Origin: CABMKH01 sp040797625
GTDB taxonomy: Bacteria > Bacillota > Clostridia > Tissierellales > Tissierellaceae
Assembly: GCA_052067355.1 (NCBI GenBank)
Contig: JBQHQH010000003.1
Location: forward strand, 163,883-227,882
Reading direction: 5' to 3'
Length of the DNA stretch: 64,000 nucleotides
The translations under genes were made by a program, and so were the position numbers. The notes below the pieces were generated by a model. That model ran no database searches, had not been told where the DNA came from, and worked only from the letters and a program-made list of their open reading frames with translations. Below are positions 42,448 to 51,511 of this stretch, piece after piece (the stretch's first letter is position 1; each line of letters opens with the position of its first letter).

Positions 42448-43743
42448 TTGCAGAAAAAGAGCGGGGTAAATGGAGCTAAGTTTATAGCTTTTAGTATGTT
42501 GGGAATATTTATGTTCTTTGTGAGCGTAGATATAGGTGGAAAGTCTACGATTCCTTTAGATCATATGGTATCATGGATTCAACGTATTCCACATTATGTC
42601 AAAGTATACGGTATAACTCTAGTGACGATTGGAGCACTATTTCCTTTTATCAAAGGAACGTGGAATAAGGATTTGACCTCTACTATATTTTCTTTTTGTA
42701 AACTATTTGGAATTATTTGTGTAGTAATGGTAGTATTCAATATTGGACCTGAGGGACTACTTGAGGGAAGTATGTTGCCATTTATATTTAACAAAATAGT
42801 AGTACCTGTTACTACAATCATTCCAGTAGGTTCAGTATTTTTAGCTTTTATAACTGGATATGGACTTATGGAGTTTATAGGAGTTTTTATGAGACCAATA
42901 ATGAAGCCAATATGGAAAACTCCTGGTAGATCTGCTATAGATGCAGTTGCATCTTTTGTTGGTAGTTATTCTATCGCTCTACTTATTACGAATCGTGTGT
43001 ATACTGAAGGGAAATATACAGATAAAGAGGCAGCAATTATAGCAACTGGATTTTCAACTGTCTCAGCTACATTTATGATTATAGTTGCTGATACATTAGA
43101 TATAATGGATTATTGGCTTAAATATTTTTGGTTTACAGTAATAGTTACTTTCCTAGTTACTGCAATAACTGCTCGTATATATCCATTATCCAAGAAGAGA
43201 GATAGGTATTATAATAATGGAAAAGGTGATATTGAACAAGATGTGTATGGAAATAGATTTAGTGTAGCATGGGAAGCAGCCATGGATACATGCTCCAATG
43301 CACCTAGATTATTAGAAAATATAGCTATAAACTTTAAAGATGGATTTACCTTAGCCGTTAATATGGCGCCTACTCTAATGGGAATAGGAGCTATTGGACT
43401 TATATTAGCTAATTATACACCTCTATTTGATATTATAGGGTATATTTTTTATCCTGTAACTCTACTTATGAGGATTCCAGAACCATTACTTGCAGCAAAG
43501 GCGGTAGCAGTAAGTATAGCAGAGATGTTGCTTCCAGCTATTGTAGTTGCTAATTCTCCACTTAGCACTAGATTTATAATAGCCATAGTAAGTGTTTCTG
43601 AAATTCTGTTTTTCTCTGCATCTATTCCATGTATGATGGCAACAGAAATACCTCTTACTATGTTAGACTATATAATCATATGGATAGAGAGGATTATATT
43701 GTCTTTAATCATTGCAGCACCTCTAGTGTATTTATTTATCTGA
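42448..43743 (+). CDS. YjiH-family membrane protein, candidate histidine or urocanate carrier
   Basis: 431 residues with ten to eleven helices and the nucleoside-recognition (Gate) fold typical of YjiH: TGYGLMEFIGVFMRPIMKP, SFVGSYSIALLITNRVY, GFSTVSATFMIIVADTL, and at the C-terminus VSEILFFSASIPCMMATEIP. Family members are uncharacterised inner-membrane proteins. Here it directly precedes a regulator and the hut operon and shares a promoter element with hutU, so uptake of histidine, urocanate or a related compound is a reasonable inference. TTG start with GGGAG upstream. Confidence 0.85.
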   Translation: MQKKSGVNGAKFIAFSMLGIFMFFVSVDIGGKSTIPLDHMVSWIQRIPHYVKVYGITLVTIGALFPFIKGTWNKDLTSTIFSFCKLFGIICVVMVVFNIGPEGLLEGSMLPFIFNKIVVPVTTIIPVGSVFLAFITGYGLMEFIGVFMRPIMKPIWKTPGRSAIDAVASFVGSYSIALLITNRVYTEGKYTDKEAAIIATGFSTVSATFMIIVADTLDIMDYWLKYFWFTVIVTFLVTAITARIYPLSKKRDRYYNNGKGDIEQDVYGNRFSVAWEAAMDTCSNAPRLLENIAINFKDGFTLAVNMAPTLMGIGAIGLILANYTPLFDIIGYIFYPVTLLMRIPEPLLAAKAVAVSIAEMLLPAIVVANSPLSTRFIIAIVSVSEILFFSASIPCMMATEIPLTMLDYIIIWIERIILSLIIAAPLVYLFI

Positions 43744-43765
43744 TTAAAGATAGAAGATAGACATG

Positions 43766-43805
43766 AAAGATAGATTTGCATTATTTTGATTGCAAGTCTA
43801 TCTTT
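43766..43805 (+). terminator. hairpin after the YjiH-family gene
   Basis: AAAGATAGATTTGCA pairs with TGCAAGTCTATCTTT, 15 bp with one G-T pair and a 10-base loop. The following sequence is GTATAATGG rather than T-rich. Confidence 0.6.
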
Positions 43806-43820
43806 GTATAATGGATATTT

Positions 43821-43855
43821 CAATTCATAGTTCAGAATTTACGATGCACAATTTA
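43821..43855 (-). repeat. repeat R2, inverted copy
   Basis: Read on the minus strand it contains AAATTGTGCATCGTAAATT and ends ATGAATTG, close to the plus-strand copy at 21601. Confidence 0.4.
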
Positions 43856-43926
43856 TGGTTTTGTGTTGGTGGATATAAGTTTTCCTTATGCAATAATCTT
43901 TTTTATTTCCCTCATACTTTTAAAGA

Positions 43927-43935
43927 TGGTATAAT
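43927..43935 (+). promoter_or_regulatory. extended -10 of the BTAD regulator gene
   Basis: TGGTATAAT, 24 bases before the ATG; no clear -35. No GACGAT element is present here. Confidence 0.4.
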
Positions 43936-43959
43936 AAAGTAGATGAGAGGGGGCTTTAG

Positions 43960-46695
43960 ATGGATGTATATGTTAAATTCCTAGGAATCCCAAAGATATA
44001 TATAGACAATCAGTGGATTAAGATTAGTAAGAATAAACTGAATTTAATAATATTATATATTCTATACAATGAGAATTGTACCAGAGATGAGCTATCCGGT
44101 ATATTTTGGCCAGATAGTGAAGAAATAAGAGCTAAATCCAATCTTAGAAATGCTATCTATCAGATGAAAAAATTTATAGGTGATGATGTAATACATACAG
44201 AGGGGCATTCTTTTGTAAGAGTATCAGATGAGGTAAAATTAAAGAAAGATATAGATATCTTTTTAGATTTAGATAATGGTAAAAAGATTTTAGAAATTCC
44301 TCAACTATCCTTTATGGATAAGATGTATTTAAAAGATAACAATGAATTTAATGAATGGGTATATAGTGTGAGGACGGCCTATGAAAAGATTGCTCTTAAC
44401 ATATTAAATATGGGACTAGATAAGAGTATTAAGATAAGAGATATTAAATCTATAGAAAGATATGCAAACAAGATCATTGAAATAGATTCATATAATGAAA
44501 ATGCCTATAGGGAATTAATCAAGATAAGTATCTCAAATCATGATTTTAACAAGGGAATAAAGATATTCAAAGAGATACAGAGAAAGATTGAAAAAGAGCT
44601 AGAGGTTCCTCTAGAAGATGAGACCATAGAACTATATGAGTTCATGATAAATAATAAAAATAATATAGATGACAGTCAAATAAGGGAGTACTTTGAAAGG
44701 ACATCCTTAAGTCTTTTAATAGATAGGGAATTTGATAAGTTTATACAAGATAGAGAATTTAAACATATAATTGTAAAGGGAGAAATAGGTGTTGGAAAGA
44801 GTAAATTAATAGAGAAGTTTTTAAGCGATGGAAGATATTCTAGTCATATATTAGAATTAAATCAAGTTGTAACAGATATGGAATTTTTAGCATTAAAGAA
44901 GATGTTTAATCTATTTGGTATAGAATATGGAGATAGTAAAGATGGTTTTATGCAACTACTTATGAAAGCTGTAAATAGAGAAAAAAAGACAATATTATAT
45001 ATCAAAAATGCAGAATTTTTAGATATAGGTAGCTTAGATTATTTTTCAGAGATACTATTTCATGATAATCAGAAAAATATATTTGTCATATTAGAATATT
45101 CAAAGTCATTGACCAGGGACTTTGCCATAGGTAAGAGATTGCAACTACTAGAAAATACTATCAGTATAGATGTGCCTCTATTGAATATCCATGAAATCGT
45201 AGACTATATCAAGTTTAAAAATAGAGGAGGAAATGAAGAGGTATTGGATTACGAGGAGATATATGATATAACATCTGGCAATATAATGTTTATAGATGAA
45301 TATCTCAATCCTCAAGAGGATAAAGGCAGTATAATAGAGAGCTTAATAAATAGTTTTAGTGAATCTGAATTGGACATTGTAAAAAAGGCATCTATATTTG
45401 AAGGATACTTTGAGTTTGAATATCTAAGGCAATTGATAGATAAAGATGAATTAGTACTATTAAAGGAAATAGAAAAACTCTTCAACAAGGGAATATTACA
45501 AGAACGAGATCATATGATGAGGATTAAGTATTCTTTTCTCAAGTCAATGATATATGATTCTATGCCAAAGATATATAGGGATAGATTACATGGAATAGTG
45601 GCAGAGATATATGAGAAACAGAAGGAGTTGGATTATGAAAATTGTAAATCATTAAGCTATCACTATGGTAGATGTAATAACTACTATAAAGAGTATTTTT
45701 ATCATCTTAAATCTTTGGAATTAAGACTTGACTATTATGACCAATTTTTCCCAACCATTAGTAATCTACGTGATAAGCCAAAAGACTTATATAAGGATAG
45801 AGAAGGATATTATAGGGAATTTAATAGTCTATATGAAGATATCAAGAAGAAAAGATATCAAACTGAGGGGGAAAACTACCATAGACTTATAATGATATTG
45901 GAATTTCTAATAGGCAGGACCATGATAGGAGGAGGGAAGAGGGAAGAGGGGATATTACATATAGATAAAGCTATAGACATGGCTAAGAAGGCAGATAATA
46001 GAGAATATCTTATAAAGTCCTATATAGAATATATCCATTATGGAATACATAGAGGAGAAAACTCTATAATGAAAAGATATATAGATTTAGCTAGAAAACT
46101 AATAGACATGGAAGATTTCTATATAGAATATGCAGAAGTTACAAGACTAGAGGGATTATATCAATTAAGATGTAATAATTTAGATATTGCAGAAAAATTA
46201 CTTAAAGAGTCCATACATATATATGATATACCTGCACTATATAATCGCAATATATTTCCAATGGTAGCTGCAAATAATTATTTAGGTAATCTATATGGAC
46301 TTAGGAAAGAATATGATAGAGCAGAAGAGTATTATAAGAAGTCTATAGATATATGTTTAAGTTATGACGTAAAGAAGTCATTAGATATTCTATATGCAGA
46401 TTATGGGTATATGCTATTTGTCATGGGGAAATATGAAAAGGCAGAGAAGATATTAAATGAAGCCATCACTATCTATGATACTTTAGGTACTCACTGGAAG
46501 AGGACTATTGTGGAAAGTGTCTTAGGTCACATATGTCTACTAAGAGGAGATTATAAGGGAGCAATAGCCCATGTTAGAAGTGGAGAGATATTTTCCAAAA
46601 AAGATCAGAAGATAGAAGAGTTAGAACTATTGAATAGTTTAAAAAAAGAGATTGAGGATTCAGTGAGAAATGGAGAGACATCAGTTGTAGATTGA
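43960..46695 (+). CDS. BTAD/AAA/TPR transcriptional regulator
   Basis: 911 residues. Residues 1-95 are a winged helix of the OmpR/SARP kind (VKFLGIPKIYIDNQWIK, then RSNLRNAIYQMKKFIG as recognition region in KSNLRNAIYQMKKFIG). About 100-235 is the helical BTAD domain (YNENAYRELIKISIS). About 255-500 is an AAA/STAND ATPase with P-loop GEIGVGKSKLIEK near residue 272. The C-terminal half is TPR-like (YLGNLYGLRKEYDRAEEYYKKS, LFVMGKYEKAEKILNEA). Such proteins sense a signal through the STAND/TPR part and activate operons. It lies between the carrier gene and hutU, so it is the natural candidate hut regulator. Confidence 0.85.
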   Translation: MDVYVKFLGIPKIYIDNQWIKISKNKLNLIILYILYNENCTRDELSGIFWPDSEEIRAKSNLRNAIYQMKKFIGDDVIHTEGHSFVRVSDEVKLKKDIDIFLDLDNGKKILEIPQLSFMDKMYLKDNNEFNEWVYSVRTAYEKIALNILNMGLDKSIKIRDIKSIERYANKIIEIDSYNENAYRELIKISISNHDFNKGIKIFKEIQRKIEKELEVPLEDETIELYEFMINNKNNIDDSQIREYFERTSLSLLIDREFDKFIQDREFKHIIVKGEIGVGKSKLIEKFLSDGRYSSHILELNQVVTDMEFLALKKMFNLFGIEYGDSKDGFMQLLMKAVNREKKTILYIKNAEFLDIGSLDYFSEILFHDNQKNIFVILEYSKSLTRDFAIGKRLQLLENTISIDVPLLNIHEIVDYIKFKNRGGNEEVLDYEEIYDITSGNIMFIDEYLNPQEDKGSIIESLINSFSESELDIVKKASIFEGYFEFEYLRQLIDKDELVLLKEIEKLFNKGILQERDHMMRIKYSFLKSMIYDSMPKIYRDRLHGIVAEIYEKQKELDYENCKSLSYHYGRCNNYYKEYFYHLKSLELRLDYYDQFFPTISNLRDKPKDLYKDREGYYREFNSLYEDIKKKRYQTEGENYHRLIMILEFLIGRTMIGGGKREEGILHIDKAIDMAKKADNREYLIKSYIEYIHYGIHRGENSIMKRYIDLARKLIDMEDFYIEYAEVTRLEGLYQLRCNNLDIAEKLLKESIHIYDIPALYNRNIFPMVAANNYLGNLYGLRKEYDRAEEYYKKSIDICLSYDVKKSLDILYADYGYMLFVMGKYEKAEKILNEAITIYDTLGTHWKRTIVESVLGHICLLRGDYKGAIAHVRSGEIFSKKDQKIEELELLNSLKKEIEDSVRNGETSVVD

Positions 46696-46828
46696 CCTGA
46701 TTGCTTGTAATTTTAATTCACAATTATTAAAGATAAAGTATTAAAATAATGACTGAATCTAAAGGATTTGCTATACTTTATCTACTCACAATCTATGATT
46801 TTGTATTGGTGGATAAGATATTGTGAAA

Positions 46829-46880
46829 TATTAGCTAAAGCATAGGATTACATCTGATATAAGTTTTCTTTATGACGATA
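46829..46880 (+). repeat. remnant of the R1-associated repeat
   Basis: GTGAAATATTAGCT...GCATAGGA...CATCTGATATAA matches the segment at 25960-25999 that precedes the R1 copy at 26006; it continues TTTATGACGATAGAA in place of TATAACGAATAGGAA. Confidence 0.45.
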
Positions 46881-46944
46881 GAATGATAATAATAGACGAT
46901 TAATTGGGGAAACCTTTTTATATGGAGGAAAAGTATTGAGGAAA

Positions 46945-46976
46945 TAGACGATAAAAAGATGGTTAATCTATATAAT
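46945..46976 (+). promoter_or_regulatory. hutU promoter with GACGAT at the -35 position
   Basis: TAGACGATAAAA at 46945, with ACGATA occupying the -35 hexamer, 17 bases, then TATAAT at 46971-46976. A further TAGACGATTAAT lies at 46893 and ATGACGAT at 46872. The leader would be about 39 bases. Confidence 0.55.
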
Positions 46977-47021
46977 AAGAATTAGATAAAGTAAAATAGA
47001 AAATTTGAGGAGGTCTGTGTT

Positions 47022-49043
47022 GTGAAACTTAATTTAGAGATGAAAAATGCTATGACCATTAGATTAGACGATGAATTGCCAGAATATCCAGAATTTGTAG
47101 AGGGAATTAGGAGAGCACCTAAGAGAAAGGCAAAGCTATCTAAACAGGATATAGGTCTTGCTGTAAGAAATGCTCTAAGGTATATTCCAGAACAATACCA
47201 TGAGCAAATGGCGGAGGAATTTTTGGAAGAACTTTTAACTCATGGAAAGATCTATGGATATAGATTTAGACCTGAGGGAAGGTTAACAGGAAAGCCAATA
47301 GATGAATACAAAGGAAATTGCATAGAGGGAAAAGCTTTTCAAGTTATGATAGACAATAATTTAGACTTTGATATAGCTCTATATCCATATGAATTGGTTA
47401 CCTATGGAGAAACAGGTTCAGTTTGTCAAAATTGGATGCAATATAGGCTTATTAAGAAATATCTAGAGGTTTTGACAGATGAACAGACACTTGTACTGTA
47501 TTCTGGTCATCCAGTGGGACTATTTCATTCTAAGCCAGAAGCACCTAGGGTAATTATCACAAATGGACTCATGATCGGTATGTTTGATGATTTGGAGAAT
47601 TTCAATAGGGCAAATGCTTTAGGTGTTGCAAACTATGGACAGATGACAGCAGGAGGGTGGATGTATATAGGACCTCAAGGGATAGTTCATGGAACATATA
47701 ATACCCTATTAAATGCTGGTAGACTAGTGCTAGGTATACCTAATAATGGGGATCTTGCTGGTAAGTTATTTGTAACTTCAGGTCTTGGTGGTATGAGTGG
47801 AGCCCAAGGAAAAGCAGTGGAAATCGCTAGAGGAGTAGGTATTATTGCAGAAGTAGATATCTCTAGAATCCAAACTAGATATGACCAAGGATGGATAGGA
47901 CATATATGTAAGTCATGCGAAGAAGCATTTAAATTAGCAAAGGAAGCTATGGAAAAGAAAGAGCCATGTTCCATAGCATATCATGGAAATATAGTAGATT
48001 TACTACAATATGCAGTAGATAAAGATATCCATATAGACTTATTATCAGATCAGACTTCATGCCACGAGCCATATACTGGTGGATATTGCCCAAGGGGCAT
48101 TACTTTTGAAGAGAGAACTGAACTACTAGATAAGGATCCAGAGAAATTTAAAGACATGGTAAATGAGACACTAAAAGAACATTTCCATCTTATAGAGAAA
48201 TTGACTTCTAAGGGAACATACTTCTTTGACTATGGAAATTCATTTATGAAAGCTATCTATGACGCTGGAGTAAAAGAGATATCTAAAAATGGTAGAGATG
48301 AAAAAGATGGGTTTATATGGCCTTCATATGTAGAAGATATTTTAGGGCCTAGACTATTTGATTATGGATATGGACCATTTAGATGGGTATGCCTAAGTAG
48401 AAAAGATGAAGATCTACACAAGACAGATATAGCTGCAATGGAGTGTATAGATCCGGATAGAAGATATCAAGATAGGGATAATTGGATTTGGATAAGAGAT
48501 GCAGAAAAGAATAAATTAGTAGTAGGTACAAAGGCAAGAATATTGTATTCAGATGCCTTTGGAAGGTTGAGTATAGCTCTTAAATTCAATGAAATGGTTA
48601 GAAATGGAGAAATAGGTCCTGTAATGCTTGGAAGAGACCATCACGATACTGGTGGAACAGATTCACCATTTAGGGAAACTTCCAATATCAAGGATGGAAG
48701 TAATATAATGGCAGATCAAGCTACTCAAATATTTGCAGGAAATGCAGCAAGAGGTATGAGTCTAGTAGCTCTTCACAATGGTGGTGGAGTTGGAATTGGA
48801 AAATCTATAAATGGCGGATTTGGTATGGTATTAGACGGAAGTGAAAGAGTAGATCAAATCTTAAAGTCAGCTATGCCTTGGGATGTCATGGGTGGAGTAG
48901 CAAGACGCGCTTGGGCAAGAAATGAAAATGCTATTTCAACATCTATAGAATATAACAAGGTCATGAAAGGCAAGGATCATATCACTCTTCCTTATATTGT
49001 AGATGACAAGATAATAGAAGATATCGTAAGACAAATAGATTAA
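47022..49043 (+). CDS. hutU: urocanate hydratase
   Basis: Second step of histidine degradation: urocanate plus water gives imidazolonepropionate, with NAD+ as electrophile. 673 residues, the longer form found in clostridia rather than the roughly 555-residue Bacillus type. Typical blocks are YSGHPVGLFHSKPEAPRV, TAGGWMYIGPQGIVHGTYNT, LFVTSGLGGMSGAQGKA, VDLLSDQTSCHEPYTGGYCP-like DLLSDQTSCHEPYTGGY (catalytic Cys region), GRDHHDTGGTDSPFRET and VALHNGGGVGIGKSINGG. GTG start at 47022 with GAGGAGG upstream. First gene of the hut operon; hutH is absent from the window. Confidence 0.96.
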   Translation: MKLNLEMKNAMTIRLDDELPEYPEFVEGIRRAPKRKAKLSKQDIGLAVRNALRYIPEQYHEQMAEEFLEELLTHGKIYGYRFRPEGRLTGKPIDEYKGNCIEGKAFQVMIDNNLDFDIALYPYELVTYGETGSVCQNWMQYRLIKKYLEVLTDEQTLVLYSGHPVGLFHSKPEAPRVIITNGLMIGMFDDLENFNRANALGVANYGQMTAGGWMYIGPQGIVHGTYNTLLNAGRLVLGIPNNGDLAGKLFVTSGLGGMSGAQGKAVEIARGVGIIAEVDISRIQTRYDQGWIGHICKSCEEAFKLAKEAMEKKEPCSIAYHGNIVDLLQYAVDKDIHIDLLSDQTSCHEPYTGGYCPRGITFEERTELLDKDPEKFKDMVNETLKEHFHLIEKLTSKGTYFFDYGNSFMKAIYDAGVKEISKNGRDEKDGFIWPSYVEDILGPRLFDYGYGPFRWVCLSRKDEDLHKTDIAAMECIDPDRRYQDRDNWIWIRDAEKNKLVVGTKARILYSDAFGRLSIALKFNEMVRNGEIGPVMLGRDHHDTGGTDSPFRETSNIKDGSNIMADQATQIFAGNAARGMSLVALHNGGGVGIGKSINGGFGMVLDGSERVDQILKSAMPWDVMGGVARRAWARNENAISTSIEYNKVMKGKDHITLPYIVDDKIIEDIVRQID

Positions 49044-49063
49044 GATAAAGGGGCTGTAAGTAC

Positions 49064-49966
49064 ATGGAAGAAAGAAAAATAGTAGAGTGTGTTCCAAACT
49101 TTAGTGAAGGACGAGATCTAGAGAAGGTTGAAAAGATAGTGGAACCACTAAGAGGAAAAGAAGGGGTAAAGCTATTAAACTATGAGCCAGATAAGGATTA
49201 CAATAGAGTAGTAGTAACAGTAATGGGAGAACCAAATGCCGTTAGGGATGCAGTTGTAGAAGCTATCGGAATAGCTACAGAACTAATTGATTTAAATCAT
49301 CATACTGGAGAGCACTCTAGAATGGGAGCAACAGATGTAGTTCCATTTATTCCTATAAAGGGTATGACAGTAGAAGAAACTATAGAGCTTTCAAAGGAAA
49401 CAGCAAAGCTTATAAATGAAAAGTATAATATTCCAGTATTCCTATATGAAGACTCTGCTACTAGGCCTGAAAGAAGAAATCTAGCTAAGATTCGTAAAGG
49501 ACAATTTGAGGGAATGGCAGAGAAATTGAAACAGGAAGAATGGCAACCAGATTATGGAAAGAGAGAGATACATCCAACTGCAGGGGTAGTAGCAGTAGGT
49601 GCTCGTCTACCTCTAGTAGCTTATAATATAGATTTGGATACAGATGATGTTAAAATAGCTAATGCTATAGCAAGAGCCATTCGTCAGTCTAGTGGCGGAT
49701 TCCAATATATCAAGGCCGGAGGAGTAGAGATAAAGGAAAGAGGGATAACTCAAGTTACTATGAATATCACTGATTATCGTAAAAACCCAATCTACAGAGT
49801 GCTTGAAACTGTAAAGATGGAAGCTAAAAGATATGGAGTCAATGTACTAGGCAGTGAAATAGTTGGGCTTGTACCTATGGCAGCTTTAGTAGATTCAGCT
49901 TCCTATTATCTTGGACTATATGGATTTGACAATGACAAGATAATAGAGACTAATTTAATGGAGTAG
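49064..49966 (+). CDS. ftcD: glutamate formimidoyltransferase
   Basis: Transfers the formimino group of N-formimino-glutamate to tetrahydrofolate, releasing glutamate. 300 residues: the transferase half only, without the fused cyclodeaminase of the animal enzyme; that activity is the separate fchA gene at 53211. Motifs are ECVPNFSEGRD at the N-terminus, DLNHHTGEHSRMGATDVVPF with the catalytic His, and SGGFQYIKAGGVEI. AAAGGGGCTG precedes the ATG. hutI starts 5 bases after its stop. Confidence 0.95.
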   Translation: MEERKIVECVPNFSEGRDLEKVEKIVEPLRGKEGVKLLNYEPDKDYNRVVVTVMGEPNAVRDAVVEAIGIATELIDLNHHTGEHSRMGATDVVPFIPIKGMTVEETIELSKETAKLINEKYNIPVFLYEDSATRPERRNLAKIRKGQFEGMAEKLKQEEWQPDYGKREIHPTAGVVAVGARLPLVAYNIDLDTDDVKIANAIARAIRQSSGGFQYIKAGGVEIKERGITQVTMNITDYRKNPIYRVLETVKMEAKRYGVNVLGSEIVGLVPMAALVDSASYYLGLYGFDNDKIIETNLME

Positions 49967-49971
49967 ATAAG

Positions 49972-51222
49972 ATGAGAAATATTGTTATAAAGAATGCTAA
50001 GGAGATAGTCACTTCTACTGGTTTTAATAAAAAGGCCGGAGAAGAGATGAAAAACATTGGCATAATAGAAGATGGTTCCATAATTATAACTGATGGAATA
50101 ATAGAGAAGGTAGGAAAGACCAAAGATATATTTAAGGATTTTGATACAGAGGATTATGAGATAATAGATGCATCTGGTAGATCTGTACTTCCAGGTTTTG
50201 TAGATTCTCATACTCACTTTATATTTGCGGGGTATAGGGAAGAAGAGTTCAATTTAAGGCTTCAAGGTGCTACCTATATGGAGATAATGAATAGTGGTGG
50301 AGGAATATCTGGTACAGTTCAAGCTACTAGAGATGCCACGAGAGAAGAACTCTTTGAACTAGGTAAAAAGAGACTTAACTCCATGATGGAATTTGGAGTT
50401 ACCACTGTTGAAGGTAAATCTGGATATGGCCTTGAGACAGCCACAGAACTTAAACAGTTAGAGGTAATGAGAGAATTAGACCAGAAACATCCAGTAGATG
50501 TAGTTAGAACATACATGGGAGCCCACGATATTCCAAAAGAATATAAGGGGAGGACAGATGATTTTATAGATTATTTAATTAAAGATGGTCTACCACAGGT
50601 AAAGGAAAGAGAACTAGCTGAATTCTGCGATATATTTACAGAGGAAAATGTATTTAGTATTGAGCAGTCTAGAAAACTTTTATTAAAAGCACGAGATATG
50701 GGATTTAAGTTAAAAATGCATGCAGATGAAATAGTTCAACTAGGAGGATCAGAGTTAGCTGCAGAATTAGAAGTGGTATCAGCAGACCATCTACTTCAAG
50801 CTTCAGATAGAGGACTATCAGCTATGAAGGACAAAGGAGTTATAGCTACTTTACTTCCATGTACGGCTTTTAGTTTAAAGGAGGACTATGCTAGGGCAAG
50901 ATATATTATAGACAATGGTGGTGCGGTAGCATTGGCCACAGACTATAATCCTGGAAGTTCATATACAAATTCTATTCCCCTTCTTATTGCATTAGCAACT
51001 ATATATATGGGTATGAGTATAGAAGAAGTTATCACAGCTCTCACTATAAATGGTGCTGCAGCAGTAGATAGAGTAGATACTATAGGGAGTATAGACATTG
51101 GTAAGAAAGGTGATATAATCATATTAGACGCTCCAAGCTATAAGTTTTTATCCTATAATATTGCTGTAAATTTGGTTAAAACTGTTATAAAGGACGGAAA
51201 GGTAGTACTAAATAGGGATTAA
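49972..51222 (+). CDS. hutI: imidazolonepropionase
   Basis: Third step of histidine degradation: hydrolysis of imidazolonepropionate to N-formimino-L-glutamate. 416 residues, amidohydrolase fold. Metal-binding HTHF is in FVDSHTHFIFAGYREEEF; FKLKMHADEIVQLGGSELAAE and SADHLLQ supply more His ligands, and the metal Asp is in ATDYNPGSSYT. ATG start; its order after ftcD means the operon runs hutU-ftcD-hutI, with the enzyme steps out of gene order. Confidence 0.96.
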   Translation: MRNIVIKNAKEIVTSTGFNKKAGEEMKNIGIIEDGSIIITDGIIEKVGKTKDIFKDFDTEDYEIIDASGRSVLPGFVDSHTHFIFAGYREEEFNLRLQGATYMEIMNSGGGISGTVQATRDATREELFELGKKRLNSMMEFGVTTVEGKSGYGLETATELKQLEVMRELDQKHPVDVVRTYMGAHDIPKEYKGRTDDFIDYLIKDGLPQVKERELAEFCDIFTEENVFSIEQSRKLLLKARDMGFKLKMHADEIVQLGGSELAAELEVVSADHLLQASDRGLSAMKDKGVIATLLPCTAFSLKEDYARARYIIDNGGAVALATDYNPGSSYTNSIPLLIALATIYMGMSIEEVITALTINGAAAVDRVDTIGSIDIGKKGDIIILDAPSYKFLSYNIAVNLVKTVIKDGKVVLNRD

Positions 51223-51236
51223 TTATTAGGAAAAGA

Positions 51237-51289
51237 CTAACCTGTAGAAAATGTGTCCGTATTAAGTCAAAATTTAATCTACAGGTTAG
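51237..51289 (+). other. long stem-loop after hutI
   Basis: CTAACCTGTAGA and TCTACAGGTTAG pair perfectly over 12 bp with a 29-base loop. No T run follows, so it may be an mRNA-stability or processing structure rather than a terminator. The rest of the 289-base gap to fhs holds CCATCTGATATTTCATGG (51299), which resembles the inverse of the sequence near 25961, and an R2 copy. Confidence 0.5.
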
Positions 51290-51440
51290 CTCTATAATCC
51301 ATCTGATATTTCATGGTGTGTAGTGACCAATATAAGATATTTTTGTCATTATGAAATAGATAGTAATAGATTTACTCTTTTAGTTGGAAAACATTACAAA
51401 TCTTTCAGAGTGGGTTTTTACTTTAATGCTTTATCATTAA

Positions 51441-51475
51441 TAATCGTGAACTGTGATCTGTGAATTGAAATTGTA
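51441..51475 (+). repeat. repeat R2 copy
   Basis: Contains CGTGAACTGTGATCTGTG followed by AATTGAAATTGTAAGC. The 3' half is almost identical to the copy at 62891. Confidence 0.45.
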
Positions 51476-51511
51476 AGCTATTATATTAAAAAATATAGAG
51501 GGGGAATGGAA

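Larger units (their letters stand above)
46696..47021. other. 326-base hutU upstream region
   Basis: Contains a partial R2 sequence near 46708-46730, a degraded R1-type element at 46829-46880, and the hutU promoter. TTTTGTATTGGTGGATA at 46798 also recurs as TTTTGTGTTGGTGGATA at 43860. No gene. Confidence 0.5.

Noticed and set aside
46696..47021. T-box, riboswitch or CRISPR array in the larger gaps
   Set aside because: I looked for T-box TGGNACCGCG-type sequences, SAM, purine, glycine, THF and c-di-GMP patterns, and for regularly spaced direct repeats in all gaps over 200 bases, and saw none. The repeats found are dispersed and not CRISPR-like.
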